From Oscillospiraceae bacterium (GTDB taxonomy: Bacteria; Bacillota; Clostridia; Oscillospirales; Oscillospiraceae), in NCBI GenBank assembly GCA_017540565.1, contig JAFYAU010000029.1, positions 1 through 42,115 on the forward strand: a DNA stretch of 42,115 bases. The letters run 5' to 3'. The notes beneath the pieces are model-generated. The model was given only the letters and a program-made list of their open reading frames with translations. It made no database searches and was not told the DNA's origin. The position numbers and the translations under genes are program-made. This document shows, piece by piece, positions 8,714-16,526 of the stretch (positions are counted from its first letter, which is position 1; every line of letters begins with the position of its first letter).

Positions 8714-10888
8714 TCAGTAGACGGCGTCGATCAGCCGCAGTCTGAGCTTCCGGCCGAAGGACCACCGTTTCCGGCACTCGGCCAGCACGCCGGCGGCGTA
8801 GGCGTCCATCTCCGCCCGGTCTCCGGCCGTGATCTCGCGGGTGCTGAACAGGGCCAGCAGATTCAGCCGGGCCGCCTCCACGTCCCCGGGCAGTTCCGGA
8901 TCCCCGCATCTGGCCTTCAGGGCCATCGCGTAGCCATAGCGCATCGCCACGGCGTCGCGGTCGTCCGACCTTTCGATGCGCCGCAGCGCCCGTCGCAGCA
9001 TCAGCCGGCGTCGGGCCAGCAGCGCCAGGGCCGCCAGCGGGATCAGCAGCAGCGCCCACAGCGCGCGGGCGCCCAGTCCGTCCCTCTCTCCCCTCTCCGG
9101 TTTCTCCACGTCCGGTTCCTCGGTCTGGGCATAAGACATGGCGCTTTCGTACTCGAACCGGTCTCCGCCCGTGCCGTCCTGCGACGAACCGAGATCCAGA
9201 TCCTCCGGATCCACGTATCCCGGCGTGACCTCGAAGGGCACGAAGCCCACGCCGTTGAGGTAGTATTCCGCCCATGCGTGGGCGTTTTTTTCCGTCAGCA
9301 CGACCGACTGCCCGGCCTGTGCCTCCGAAGCCTGCTCCGGCGTGAGATAGTATCCCTCCACGTACCGGGCGGGCACGCCGTAATACCGCAGCAGCAGCGC
9401 CGCAGCCGTGGCGTAATGCACGCTGTACCCCGCGCCTCCGCCCGTCAGCATGGCACGCAGGAAATCCCCGTCCCCGCTGACCGTGTACGCGCGCTCGTCG
9501 TAACGCAGGTTCTGCTCGATCCAGTCCCGGACCAGCTGCTGTATCTCATACAGCGAGCGCCTTCCGGGCGCATCGCCCAGCATGCGGTACAGCTCGTTCC
9601 AGCACTCCTGCGTCATCTGCACGTCCTTTTCCGTCACGTACTCCCGGTACCCCTGTTCCAGGGTAAGATACTCCTCCGCCCCGCCGGACGCCTCTCCGGA
9701 GGCCAGGGCGTACTGGGCGGCGTACCAGTCCGGCACGCTGCCGTCGAAGACCGTGAATTCCGTGACAGACGGATCGGCGCGCGTGTCCCCGATCAGGGAC
9801 GCGTCGAGCAGGCGGCTGTCCGCGAAGGCGACGGGAAGATAGGCGTTCTCCCGGCAGGCCGACAGGTTCCTCACCGTCACCGCCTGCGCCTGCGCCCCCT
9901 CAAGGAAGCCGACGGCTGCCGCGGTCTGGCTCTGCCCGTAGAAGCCGCCCTCGTGAAGCCAGTAGAACAGGCCGGCGTTCTCCGCCAGTTCCGCTCCGGG
10001 CACGCTCTCCCAGGAGGACCCGGTGTATACGTCGTACACGTGGCCGCGCAGATACAGTTTCTGCGGCCTTTCCATGGTCACCTCGAGCGCCGGCTCTTCC
10101 CCCGCGCGCAGAGGCCCCAGGCCGGCCAGCCGTCCCTCGGGCATGGCGTGCGCGGCGCCGGTGTCGTACCGCCACGCGTGCATCCGTTCCCTGACCGAGC
10201 TCGTCATGCCGGAGAGATCCGCGTTCCGCACCGCCAGTCCGGTGGCGAGTACCGCCAGGACGCACACGGCCGCGGCTGCCGCGCGCGTGACGGCCTGGCG
10301 CCCCGAACGCAGCCCTCCGCCGCACAGCAGCAGAAGTCCGAGGACCGTCAGGGCCCAGCCGGAGTCTACAGCTATGACGCCGTAAGCCGTACCAGCCGCC
10401 AGGGCGAGGGCCGCCGGCAGTGCCGGCCACAGCGAGCCTCTCTCCGCCGCGGACGAATACAGCAGGGACAGAAGCGCCGTCAGCAGGATCTGGACGGTCA
10501 GCGGATCTCCCGCGCCGTCCCTGGCCAGATAGATGCGTCCCCGCGCCTGCGTCAGTTTCGCCAGCGCGTCGTTGATCACCGACCGCAGCCCGGCCTGCGC
10601 CTGGCCGCGGGAAACGAGGCAGAGGATCAGTACGGCCGCCAGGCCGGCGGGCATGACCCAGCGCCGTCCCCGGCCGTCCCGCAGCGTCAGCAGCGCGGCG
10701 CTCAGCAGCAGTCCGGCGGCGGCCGCGGCCCACCAGGGTGCGGTCAGGCACGGAAAGGCCCACTCAGCCGTGAGGGCCGTTCCCGCCCACAGCGGAACGA
10801 GGGGGATCAGGCCCGTCAGAGCTCCCGCCCCGGCGGGACGCGCGTCCCCGGTCCTTCTGCCTGTCAGTCTGTCGTCCCTACGATCCAT
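8714..10888 (-). CDS. Transglutaminase-like membrane protein with Ser in place of the catalytic Cys
   Basis: 724 residues, ATG 10888, overlapping the end of the DUF58 gene by 11 bases. Residues about 20-220 hold several membrane segments, then an extracytoplasmic region, a transglutaminase core at about 445-560, one more membrane segment near 630 and a basic cytoplasmic tail, the usual layout of the TgpA-like/DUF4129 partners of MoxR-DUF58 operons. In the core the expected GYC-H(Y/F)A motif reads GYSVHYATAA, with Ser489 (codon AGC at 9424-9422) where catalytic Cys is expected. His537 (NAHAWAEYYL) and an acidic residue (PFEVTPG, Glu553) are kept. AGC differs from TGC by one base. Either the enzyme is inactive and kept as a binding scaffold, or Ser is used, or the base call is wrong. 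The family is clear and its activity uncertain. Confidence 0.88.
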   Translation of the reverse strand: MDRRDDRLTGRRTGDARPAGAGALTGLIPLVPLWAGTALTAEWAFPCLTAPWWAAAAAGLLLSAALLTLRDGRGRRWVMPAGLAAVLILCLVSRGQAQAGLRSVINDALAKLTQARGRIYLARDGAGDPLTVQILLTALLSLLYSSAAERGSLWPALPAALALAAGTAYGVIAVDSGWALTVLGLLLLCGGGLRSGRQAVTRAAAAAVCVLAVLATGLAVRNADLSGMTSSVRERMHAWRYDTGAAHAMPEGRLAGLGPLRAGEEPALEVTMERPQKLYLRGHVYDVYTGSSWESVPGAELAENAGLFYWLHEGGFYGQSQTAAAVGFLEGAQAQAVTVRNLSACRENAYLPVAFADSRLLDASLIGDTRADPSVTEFTVFDGSVPDWYAAQYALASGEASGGAEEYLTLEQGYREYVTEKDVQMTQECWNELYRMLGDAPGRRSLYEIQQLVRDWIEQNLRYDERAYTVSGDGDFLRAMLTGGGAGYSVHYATAAALLLRYYGVPARYVEGYYLTPEQASEAQAGQSVVLTEKNAHAWAEYYLNGVGFVPFEVTPGYVDPEDLDLGSSQDGTGGDRFEYESAMSYAQTEEPDVEKPERGERDGLGARALWALLLIPLAALALLARRRLMLRRALRRIERSDDRDAVAMRYGYAMALKARCGDPELPGDVEAARLNLLALFSTREITAGDRAEMDAYAAGVLAECRKRWSFGRKLRLRLIDAVY

Positions 10889-11987
10889 ACGTACCCAGTC
10901 TCTCCAGTTTTTTCGCCGCGTCGGCCGGCGTGAACGCCACGGCGTTCCCTCCGCCGGCGTTTCCCTCCGTACACAGGAACACGTCCACGTTCTCCGGCGC
11001 GGGCGCGTCCGAAGGCTCCGCCGTGAAATACATGACCCGTCCGAACCCGTCCAGTTCTTCCGGCCCGATACGCCGGGCTCCGTTCCGGCGCAGCAGCACG
11101 GGAAACGTCTGCGCCAGCGCCTCCCTGTCCGGAATCTCATACAGGCGCAGGGCTCCGTCCTCGCTGCGGCCCGCCGTGAAGGGCAGTCCCTTTTCGCACA
11201 GCCCCTGGCCGACGGAGAACACCGCCTCCGCCAGCGCGTCCAGCTGCTCCGGCGAGCCGGCCTCCTGGTCCCAGTACAGCAGCAGGTCGTTGCTCACCTG
11301 CTGCGCCGGTTCCCGGTATACGGGCCGGTCCAGCTTTCCCGTCAGCTTCCAGTGGATGCCGCGCAGGTCGTCCCCGGGGACGTAATCCCTCAGCTGGAAG
11401 GTCTCCGTCCGGTCGTTTCCCTTCCGGTCGTCCCGGACCTCCTCCCCGCCGCCGGCAGCGGCGGCCGGCAGCGCGTCCGCGTCCACCGGAAACGTCTCCG
11501 GCAGGACGGTCAGCCGCGCCTCCCCGGCGGCCGGGCAGCGCAGGGGCAGGAACCCCACGGCGTCCGTGAATATGAGGTCCTTCACCGTGAGCCGCAGTCC
11601 GCCGCAGTGCGCGGTGGCGATCTCCAGTTCCGCCTCATAGGCGTCCTTCGCCGGGTCCAGGGGCAGGGTGATCTCCCTCCGTTCGCCCGTCAGGTCGTTG
11701 CGCAGTTCCAGCCGGACGTACGTCCGTCCTGCGGGGGCGGCCCCGGACCACGGCACCCGCACGGCGCCCCGGACCGGCTCTCCCTTCCGCGCGCCGGTCG
11801 GCAGTTCCGCCAGCGCCTTCCTCTGCCTGCGGAGCGCGCGGTTCCACAGCGCGGAGAGGAACGGCAGCAGGAGCGCGGCGGTCAGCAGGCCGAACGCCCA
11901 GGGCGATCCCGTCAGCACGGCGGCGGCCGCCAGCGCGGCCAGACACAGCAGCCAGGCAAGGCCGCGTCCGATCAGAGCCGTCCTCAT
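10878..11987 (-). CDS. DUF58 domain membrane protein
   Basis: 369 residues. ATG 11987 overlaps the MoxR stop in an ATGA arrangement, which decides the start; the longer open frame upstream is a shadow of the MoxR gene. Two membrane segments lie at about residues 8-50 (LAWLLCLAALAAAAVL and FGLLTAALLLPFL). A beta-rich region follows, then the DUF58 signature RDYVPGDDLRGIHWK, followed by the strand VYREPAQQ at about residues 245-280. DUF58 proteins are typically encoded beside MoxR ATPases and have a von Willebrand A-like fold. Here the gene sits between MoxR and the transglutaminase-like protein, so it probably acts in the same membrane-associated assembly. The substrate is unknown. Confidence 0.92.
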   Translation of the reverse strand: MRTALIGRGLAWLLCLAALAAAAVLTGSPWAFGLLTAALLLPFLSALWNRALRRQRKALAELPTGARKGEPVRGAVRVPWSGAAPAGRTYVRLELRNDLTGERREITLPLDPAKDAYEAELEIATAHCGGLRLTVKDLIFTDAVGFLPLRCPAAGEARLTVLPETFPVDADALPAAAAGGGEEVRDDRKGNDRTETFQLRDYVPGDDLRGIHWKLTGKLDRPVYREPAQQVSNDLLLYWDQEAGSPEQLDALAEAVFSVGQGLCEKGLPFTAGRSEDGALRLYEIPDREALAQTFPVLLRRNGARRIGPEELDGFGRVMYFTAEPSDAPAPENVDVFLCTEGNAGGGNAVAFTPADAAKKLERLGTYGS

Positions 11988-12931
11988 CCGAGCCGGAATT
12001 CCTTCACGTCGGGCTTCTTCACCCGGGACGCGATCTCGGCTGCCAGCTGCTGCGCCGTCACTTCGTGCAGGCGCGCCCTGGCGCTGAGCACCAGCCGGTG
12101 GGCCGTCACGTCGGGGAACACCGCCAGCACGTCGTCGGGCACGGCGTAATCCCTGCCCTCCAGGCAGGCGTTGGCCCGGGCCGCCCTGGCCAGCGCCAGC
12201 GCCCCGCGGGGCGAGAGCCCCAGCTGCACGTCCGGATCGTTTCTCGTCTCCTGGGCCAGCAGCGCGATGTACGTATACATATCGTCGGACATATGCGTGC
12301 GCATCGCCTCCGCGCATAGTTCCACCAGTCCCTGCGCGTCCGTAACGGCGCGGCAGGCGTCCATGGGATCGTCGTGGTGGCGCTCCTTCATCAGCATGGC
12401 CTGGCTTTTCACGTCGGGATACCCCAGGCTGAGCCGGATCAGGAACCGGTCCAGCTGGGATTCCGGAAGCCTCTGCGTCCCCGCGGAGCCCACCGGGTTC
12501 TGCGTGGCCAGCACCACGAAGGGCACGGGCAGCGCGCGCGTCACGCCGTCCACGGTCACGCGTCTCTCCTCCATGGCCTCCAGCAGGGCCGACTGCGTCT
12601 TGGCGGAGGTGCGGTTGATCTCGTCCGCCAGCAGCAGGTTCGTCATCACGGCCCCCGGCTGGTATTTCAGACTCCCGCTGTCCTTGTCGTATACGGAAAA
12701 GCCGACGATGTCCGAGGGCATCGTGTCGGAGGTGAACTGCACGCGCCGGGTCGTCAGCCCCAGCACGCGGGCAAAGGCCATGGCCATCGTGGTCTTCCCC
12801 ACGCCCGGCACGTCCTCCAGCAGCACGTGGCCGCCGGCCAGGATGGCCAGCAGCACCTTGCGCACCTGGTCCTGTTTGCCCAGGATGACCCGGTTGACCT
12901 CCCGCAGGATCTCATTCGTCACTGTCTGCAT
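11984..12931 (-). CDS. MoxR-family AAA+ ATPase
   Basis: 315 residues, ATG 12931 with AGAAGGAGG 7 bases upstream. Walker A is GVGKTT (DVPGVGKTTMAMAFARVLG), Walker B LLLADEINR, then TSAKTQSALLEAMEERRVTVDG and the sensor-1 strand VLATQNPV. The C-terminal lid contains GLSPRGALALARAARA. All key AAA+ residues are present and the length is normal for MoxR. MoxR ATPases are thought to act as chaperones that activate or insert partner proteins, often vWA/DUF58 proteins. The first bases overlap the end of the alpha/alpha-barrel gene by 20 bases and the last overlap DUF58 by 4, so the set is almost certainly co-translated. Cytoplasmic. Confidence 0.95.
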   Translation of the reverse strand: MQTVTNEILREVNRVILGKQDQVRKVLLAILAGGHVLLEDVPGVGKTTMAMAFARVLGLTTRRVQFTSDTMPSDIVGFSVYDKDSGSLKYQPGAVMTNLLLADEINRTSAKTQSALLEAMEERRVTVDGVTRALPVPFVVLATQNPVGSAGTQRLPESQLDRFLIRLSLGYPDVKSQAMLMKERHHDDPMDACRAVTDAQGLVELCAEAMRTHMSDDMYTYIALLAQETRNDPDVQLGLSPRGALALARAARANACLEGRDYAVPDDVLAVFPDVTAHRLVLSARARLHEVTAQQLAAEIASRVKKPDVKEFRLG

Positions 12932-14057
12932 GTCTCTTCCTCCTTCTGCCGGCGAAAACGGCGGCCCCGGCGCCCGCGCACACGGCCGCGGCGGCGATCC
13001 CCGCCCACACGGCGGGCGGCGTTCCCTTCCCCGCGCCCGCCGGGGGCGCGTAGTCCGTAAAGTCATAGATGGACGCGCCGCCGGAGCGCATGCGCTGCAT
13101 GGCCGTCATCGCCATCAGCGCCTGTTCCGTGGCCATTCCGTCCGACGGCTCCCCCGCCACATGGCAGAAGGTCCCGTCCTCCAGCCGGAAGGACGCCAGC
13201 GCGTCCGCCGCGGACACGCCGTTTTTCGTGAATCTCGGGTCCTCCGCCGGATCCAGTCCCAGGGTGCTGAGCGCCAGCACCACCTGTGCCGCCGCCTCCG
13301 CGTTCTCCGAACCGAAGGAGGCGAACTGCCCGTCCGGTCCCTGCCGGCCGGACAGCCATTCCAGGGCCCGGTCGATGCTCTCCCGGCAGCTGTCCGCGTA
13401 CGGGGCCAGGGCGCTGAGGGTCATGGCCGTCATGTCCACGTCCGAGTCCCCGGGCGAGAAGCCGAAGCCTCCGTCTCCGTTCTGGGATCCCAGGATCTGC
13501 TCCAGCAGCCATTCCCGGTCGGTCCCGGACCCCTCCGGCACCGCGTAGTCCCCGGCGTCCAGCAAGATCAGCGCGTAGATCAGCCCGTTCAGGCCCTGAC
13601 GGCCCACGCCCGGCCGGAAATCCCATATGCCCTCCGCCACCAGGTCCACGGGCTTCCCGGCGCCGTCCTTTCCGAAGGCCCTCGGGTCGCCACCCAGGGC
13701 CAGCACCGTCAGCGCGATGCGGTGGTATTCCGTGGCCAGGGTCGGATCCAGGCAGCCGTGGCGCTCATATCTCATCGTAACGTTCTTCTCCAGGCGGGCC
13801 AGATAGCTGCCGTAGCGCTCAGGAACGCCGTTCAGTGCGAACACGAAGGCCATCCAGTCGCTGCCGGACTCTCCGGCTCGCATGAAGGACGTGTCCTCCA
13901 GCAGCCGCCCCTCCGGGCAGCCGGCCATCCGGCACAGGCTTTTCTCCGCCGTCAGCGCGTCCGGCAGGCCCTCCGCCCGCGCCCCCGCGGGCAGAAGGCA
14001 GAGGCACAGCAGCAGGCACAGGGCGGCCGCGATGGTCTTCCGTTTCGGTCTTCTCAT
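12912..14057 (-). CDS. Membrane-anchored alpha/alpha-barrel protein with prenyltransferase/squalene-cyclase-type repeats
   Basis: 381 residues, ATG 14057, sharing ATGA with the stop of the upstream DUF4430 gene. Residues 1-29 are a signal peptide. Residues about 55-325 carry repeats of the terpenoid-cyclase/prenyltransferase type: LEQILGSQNGDGGFGFSPGD, ALEWLSGRQGPDGQFASFG, ADALASFRLEDGTFCHVAG. A C-terminal membrane segment at about 348-370 is followed by RRRKRH, so the barrel is outside and held to the membrane. There is no terpene-cyclase acidic motif, so I do not call an enzyme. Transcobalamin and intrinsic factor consist of such a barrel plus a beta domain related to DUF4430. Here the barrel gene directly follows a DUF4430 gene with translational coupling, which suggests (inference) that the two proteins form a split corrinoid-binding unit. 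Confidence 0.87.
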   Translation of the reverse strand: MRRPKRKTIAAALCLLLCLCLLPAGARAEGLPDALTAEKSLCRMAGCPEGRLLEDTSFMRAGESGSDWMAFVFALNGVPERYGSYLARLEKNVTMRYERHGCLDPTLATEYHRIALTVLALGGDPRAFGKDGAGKPVDLVAEGIWDFRPGVGRQGLNGLIYALILLDAGDYAVPEGSGTDREWLLEQILGSQNGDGGFGFSPGDSDVDMTAMTLSALAPYADSCRESIDRALEWLSGRQGPDGQFASFGSENAEAAAQVVLALSTLGLDPAEDPRFTKNGVSAADALASFRLEDGTFCHVAGEPSDGMATEQALMAMTAMQRMRSGGASIYDFTDYAPPAGAGKGTPPAVWAGIAAAAVCAGAGAAVFAGRRRKRHADSDE

Positions 14058-16147
14058 GGCGTGTCCCCGCCTCCTTCCTGTCCTCCGCCGTCCCCGTCTC
14101 CGGGTCCGGGTCCCTCCCCGGGCCCCGTGGCCGGGAGCGTTACCCGGTACGTATCCCCGCAGACGCTGCAGGTATATTCCACATACCCGTCCTCCGTCTC
14201 CGTCGGCTCCCGCCGGTCCGTCTCCTCATACGTGTGTTCGTGGCCCGTGGCCGGCAGTATCTCACGGTAGGTGTCCCCGCAGACGCTGCAGGTGTATTCG
14301 ACGTATCCGTCCTCCGTCTCCGTCGGCTCCTGACGGCCCGTCTCCTCATACGTGTGTTCGTGGCCCGTGGCCGGCAGGATCTCCCGATAGGTGTCCCCGC
14401 AGCGCGCGCAGGTATATTCGACGTACCCGTCCTCCGTCTCCGTCGGTTCCCGGCGGTCCGTCTCTCCGTATCTGTGGCCCAGCGCCTGGTAATTCCCGTT
14501 CAGCCACAGTCCGCAGTAACTGGAGTATCTGCCGTACCCGCCTCCGGTGGAGGCGAATCCCCCGATATCCTTGCCGTAGGCCAGGGTGAAGCGCACGCTG
14601 ACCGTGCTCCCGTCCTTCACCTCGAACCGGTTCATGGACCGGCCCGGATAGGCACCGTCCACGGCGAACATCCATCCGGCTCCCATGGTGTAGTCGAACT
14701 CGCCCAGGCTGTCCCGGTCGTGCTGACCCTCGTTCAGGGCGATCCCGTCCCTGCGGATCGCGTTCCACAGGTCCGCCGGCACGGACGCCCGCCAGCACAT
14801 GTCCCAGCGGTGGATCCGACGGATGTAGAAGGTCCCTCCGCCCGAATCATAAGTGATGTCGTATCCGTATTCCTCCAGGAATCGCAGGAACACGTCCGCT
14901 GCCGTATCTCCCTTTTTGATGTCATATTCCCCTGTATCCAGGATGCCGCAGCCCACGGTGGTGGCGTCCAGCACCACGGTCACCGTGCCGGCATCGTCCC
15001 CGTCGGCCAGGGATACGTACCTGATGGTCTTGCTCCAGCGGGAAGACGAGGTCCCGTCCCAGGCGATGATCTCGATCGTGTAATCCCTATGATCTCCCAC
15101 GTTGGGCGGATCGAAGTGCAGATCGTATTCCGGGCTGCTGTCTCCGCCGGTCTTCCGCACCGTCACGCCGTTGAGCTTCACGCTGATGCGCTCGGAGGTG
15201 ATGGGCCTCCGGTCCGGATCCGTCAGCGCTGTCACGATCAGAGCAAGCTCGCTGCCTCTGATCTCGGCGCCGTCGGCCATGTTGTCGATGTTCGTCGTGA
15301 TGACCGGCGGGTGCTCGCCGACCTCCGGATGCTCCTCGTCCGCACGGCTGGCCTGCCAGGTCACGTAGCGGGCCGTGTGCTGCGTCGGGCGCCCCGGCTG
15401 ATACAGGTACATCGTGATCTGATAGGTCTCCCCGAGTTCCATCGGGAAGGACCAGTTCCGGCCGTCGTCGGAAGTCAGCCATGAAGACGCCCTCGTGGCG
15501 GTGTTCTTCACGGTGATCCGCACGCTCAGGTCCTCCGCCCCCGTACCATAGGCGTAGAACTTGAGCACGCCGCCGGGGAGTTCCTCCTGCGTCACGATGC
15601 CGTTCGGGCAGTTCGTGGCGATGGCTGTCGTGATCCCGCTCTCTCCGGGCGCCGCGTCCGGATCCTCCGCTCCGCCGGAGGGATCCTCCGCCGCCGGGTC
15701 CTCCCCCGCGGCGTCCCCGCCGCCGGGCCCGGTCTCATCGCCGGAAGCCCCCGGCGTATCGTCCTGCCTGTCGGGCAGTTCCGGATCGTCGGGATTGCCC
15801 TGTCCCTCCCCGGGCTCCGTCTGACCGGACGGCGGAGGCTCCGTCTTCCGGTCCGGCTGTTCCCTGTCCTCCGGCTGCTCCTCTTTGTGAGGTTCCTCCT
15901 CCTGCGGAGCGTCCGCCGGCTCCGTTTCCTCCTGCTCCGGCGCGGTATCCTCCCGCTCCTGCCATTCCCGCCTCTGGGAACTGCTGCCGCCGTCTACGGG
16001 ATCCGCGTTCAGCGTCTGCGCCCGGCGATCCAGAGGATCCTCCGGGGACGTGCGGCCGCCGGTGACGGCGGCGACGGCCGCCCCCGCGGCCAGCGCGAGT
16101 ATGAGGACGGCGCACAGTATTCTGTTGATCAGATTCTTTCGGTTCAT
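14054..16147 (-). CDS. Secreted DUF4430 protein with acidic linker and three Cys-pair repeats
   Basis: 697 residues, ATG 16147 (GGAGAGG close upstream), chosen because it opens a signal or membrane segment (INRILCAVLILALAAGAAVA). Residues about 30-175 are a Glu/Asp/Pro-rich low-complexity linker. Beta modules follow at about 180-385. A DUF4430 domain lies at about 387-530, with the core GDTAADVFLRFLEEYG, GAGWMFAVDGAYPG, KDGSTVSV and LAYGKDIGG. Residues 553-678 hold three copies of a 40-residue unit (PTETEDGYVEYTC, a CxxCGDTYR pair, LPATGHEH), then a Gly/Pro tail. The Cys pairs could bind metal or form disulfides. The gene probably heads the operon that continues to 1853. DUF4430 is related to the beta domain of transcobalamin-type proteins, so corrinoid binding is a reasonable but untested guess. 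Confidence 0.88.
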   Translation of the reverse strand: MNRKNLINRILCAVLILALAAGAAVAAVTGGRTSPEDPLDRRAQTLNADPVDGGSSSQRREWQEREDTAPEQEETEPADAPQEEEPHKEEQPEDREQPDRKTEPPPSGQTEPGEGQGNPDDPELPDRQDDTPGASGDETGPGGGDAAGEDPAAEDPSGGAEDPDAAPGESGITTAIATNCPNGIVTQEELPGGVLKFYAYGTGAEDLSVRITVKNTATRASSWLTSDDGRNWSFPMELGETYQITMYLYQPGRPTQHTARYVTWQASRADEEHPEVGEHPPVITTNIDNMADGAEIRGSELALIVTALTDPDRRPITSERISVKLNGVTVRKTGGDSSPEYDLHFDPPNVGDHRDYTIEIIAWDGTSSSRWSKTIRYVSLADGDDAGTVTVVLDATTVGCGILDTGEYDIKKGDTAADVFLRFLEEYGYDITYDSGGGTFYIRRIHRWDMCWRASVPADLWNAIRRDGIALNEGQHDRDSLGEFDYTMGAGWMFAVDGAYPGRSMNRFEVKDGSTVSVRFTLAYGKDIGGFASTGGGYGRYSSYCGLWLNGNYQALGHRYGETDRREPTETEDGYVEYTCARCGDTYREILPATGHEHTYEETGRQEPTETEDGYVEYTCSVCGDTYREILPATGHEHTYEETDRREPTETEDGYVEYTCSVCGDTYRVTLPATGPGEGPGPGDGDGGGQEGGGDTP
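14113..14487 (-). repeat. In-frame tandem repeat with 120-base period
   Basis: Three near-identical units, for example TCTCCTCATACGTGTG beginning at 14221 and again at 14341, encode the 40-residue CxxC repeats of the DUF4430 protein. The period is a multiple of three, so copy number can change without breaking the frame. Confidence 0.9.
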
Positions 16148-16526
16148 CCTGTCCTCTCCACTCGCAGCCGCCGGTCGATCTTTTCCAGAGCCTTTCTTTT
16201 TGCCCTCGCCGCAACAGCGTATTTTCAAATCCTTCGTACTGATGAAACCAGTAACACCCGAAACCGTCACTCATAAGGTGAATAACCACCATGCCCCCTT
16301 TGGGACAAGGGGGGTGGACCGGCAATGCCGGTACGGGGAGATCGTTCGGAGTCCCCCGGAAATACCGTCACAGCGTGCCGTCCGGAGAGTGCAGCCCGTC
16401 GGAGCGTTTTTTTCCGTTATCCTCCGGAAACAGGCGATACGGAGCATGATACGGCGAAAAGGGGGTCGCGCGGCGCTGCCGCCCGGGAGGGATTTAATCG
16501 CATCCCTCCGTATCGCCCCCCTGTCC
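16148..16526. other. Intergenic region between the cohesin-like and DUF4430 genes
   Basis: No convincing gene. Just after the stop at 16527 the minus strand forms a hairpin with arms GGAGGGAT/ATCCCTCC (16484-16507), nested in a wider inverted repeat (CGATACGGAG near 16433 with its complement near 16507). Its tail is GC-rich, so a simple terminator is doubtful. Further on there are an accggca/tgccggt hairpin near 16318-16332 and a CCCCCTT/AAGGGGG hairpin near 16292-16311. I found no strong -35/-10 pair and no cobalamin-riboswitch core. Confidence 0.4.

Noticed and set aside
12912..14057. Terpene cyclase or prenyltransferase enzyme
   Set aside because: Only the repeat fold is present; there is no catalytic acidic motif, and the protein is secreted and membrane-anchored.
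14113..14487. CRISPR array
   Set aside because: The 120-base units are repeated in full without unique spacers and are in frame within a protein.
16148..16526. Riboswitch before the DUF4430/barrel operon
   Set aside because: Several hairpins are present but no conserved core of any riboswitch I know.
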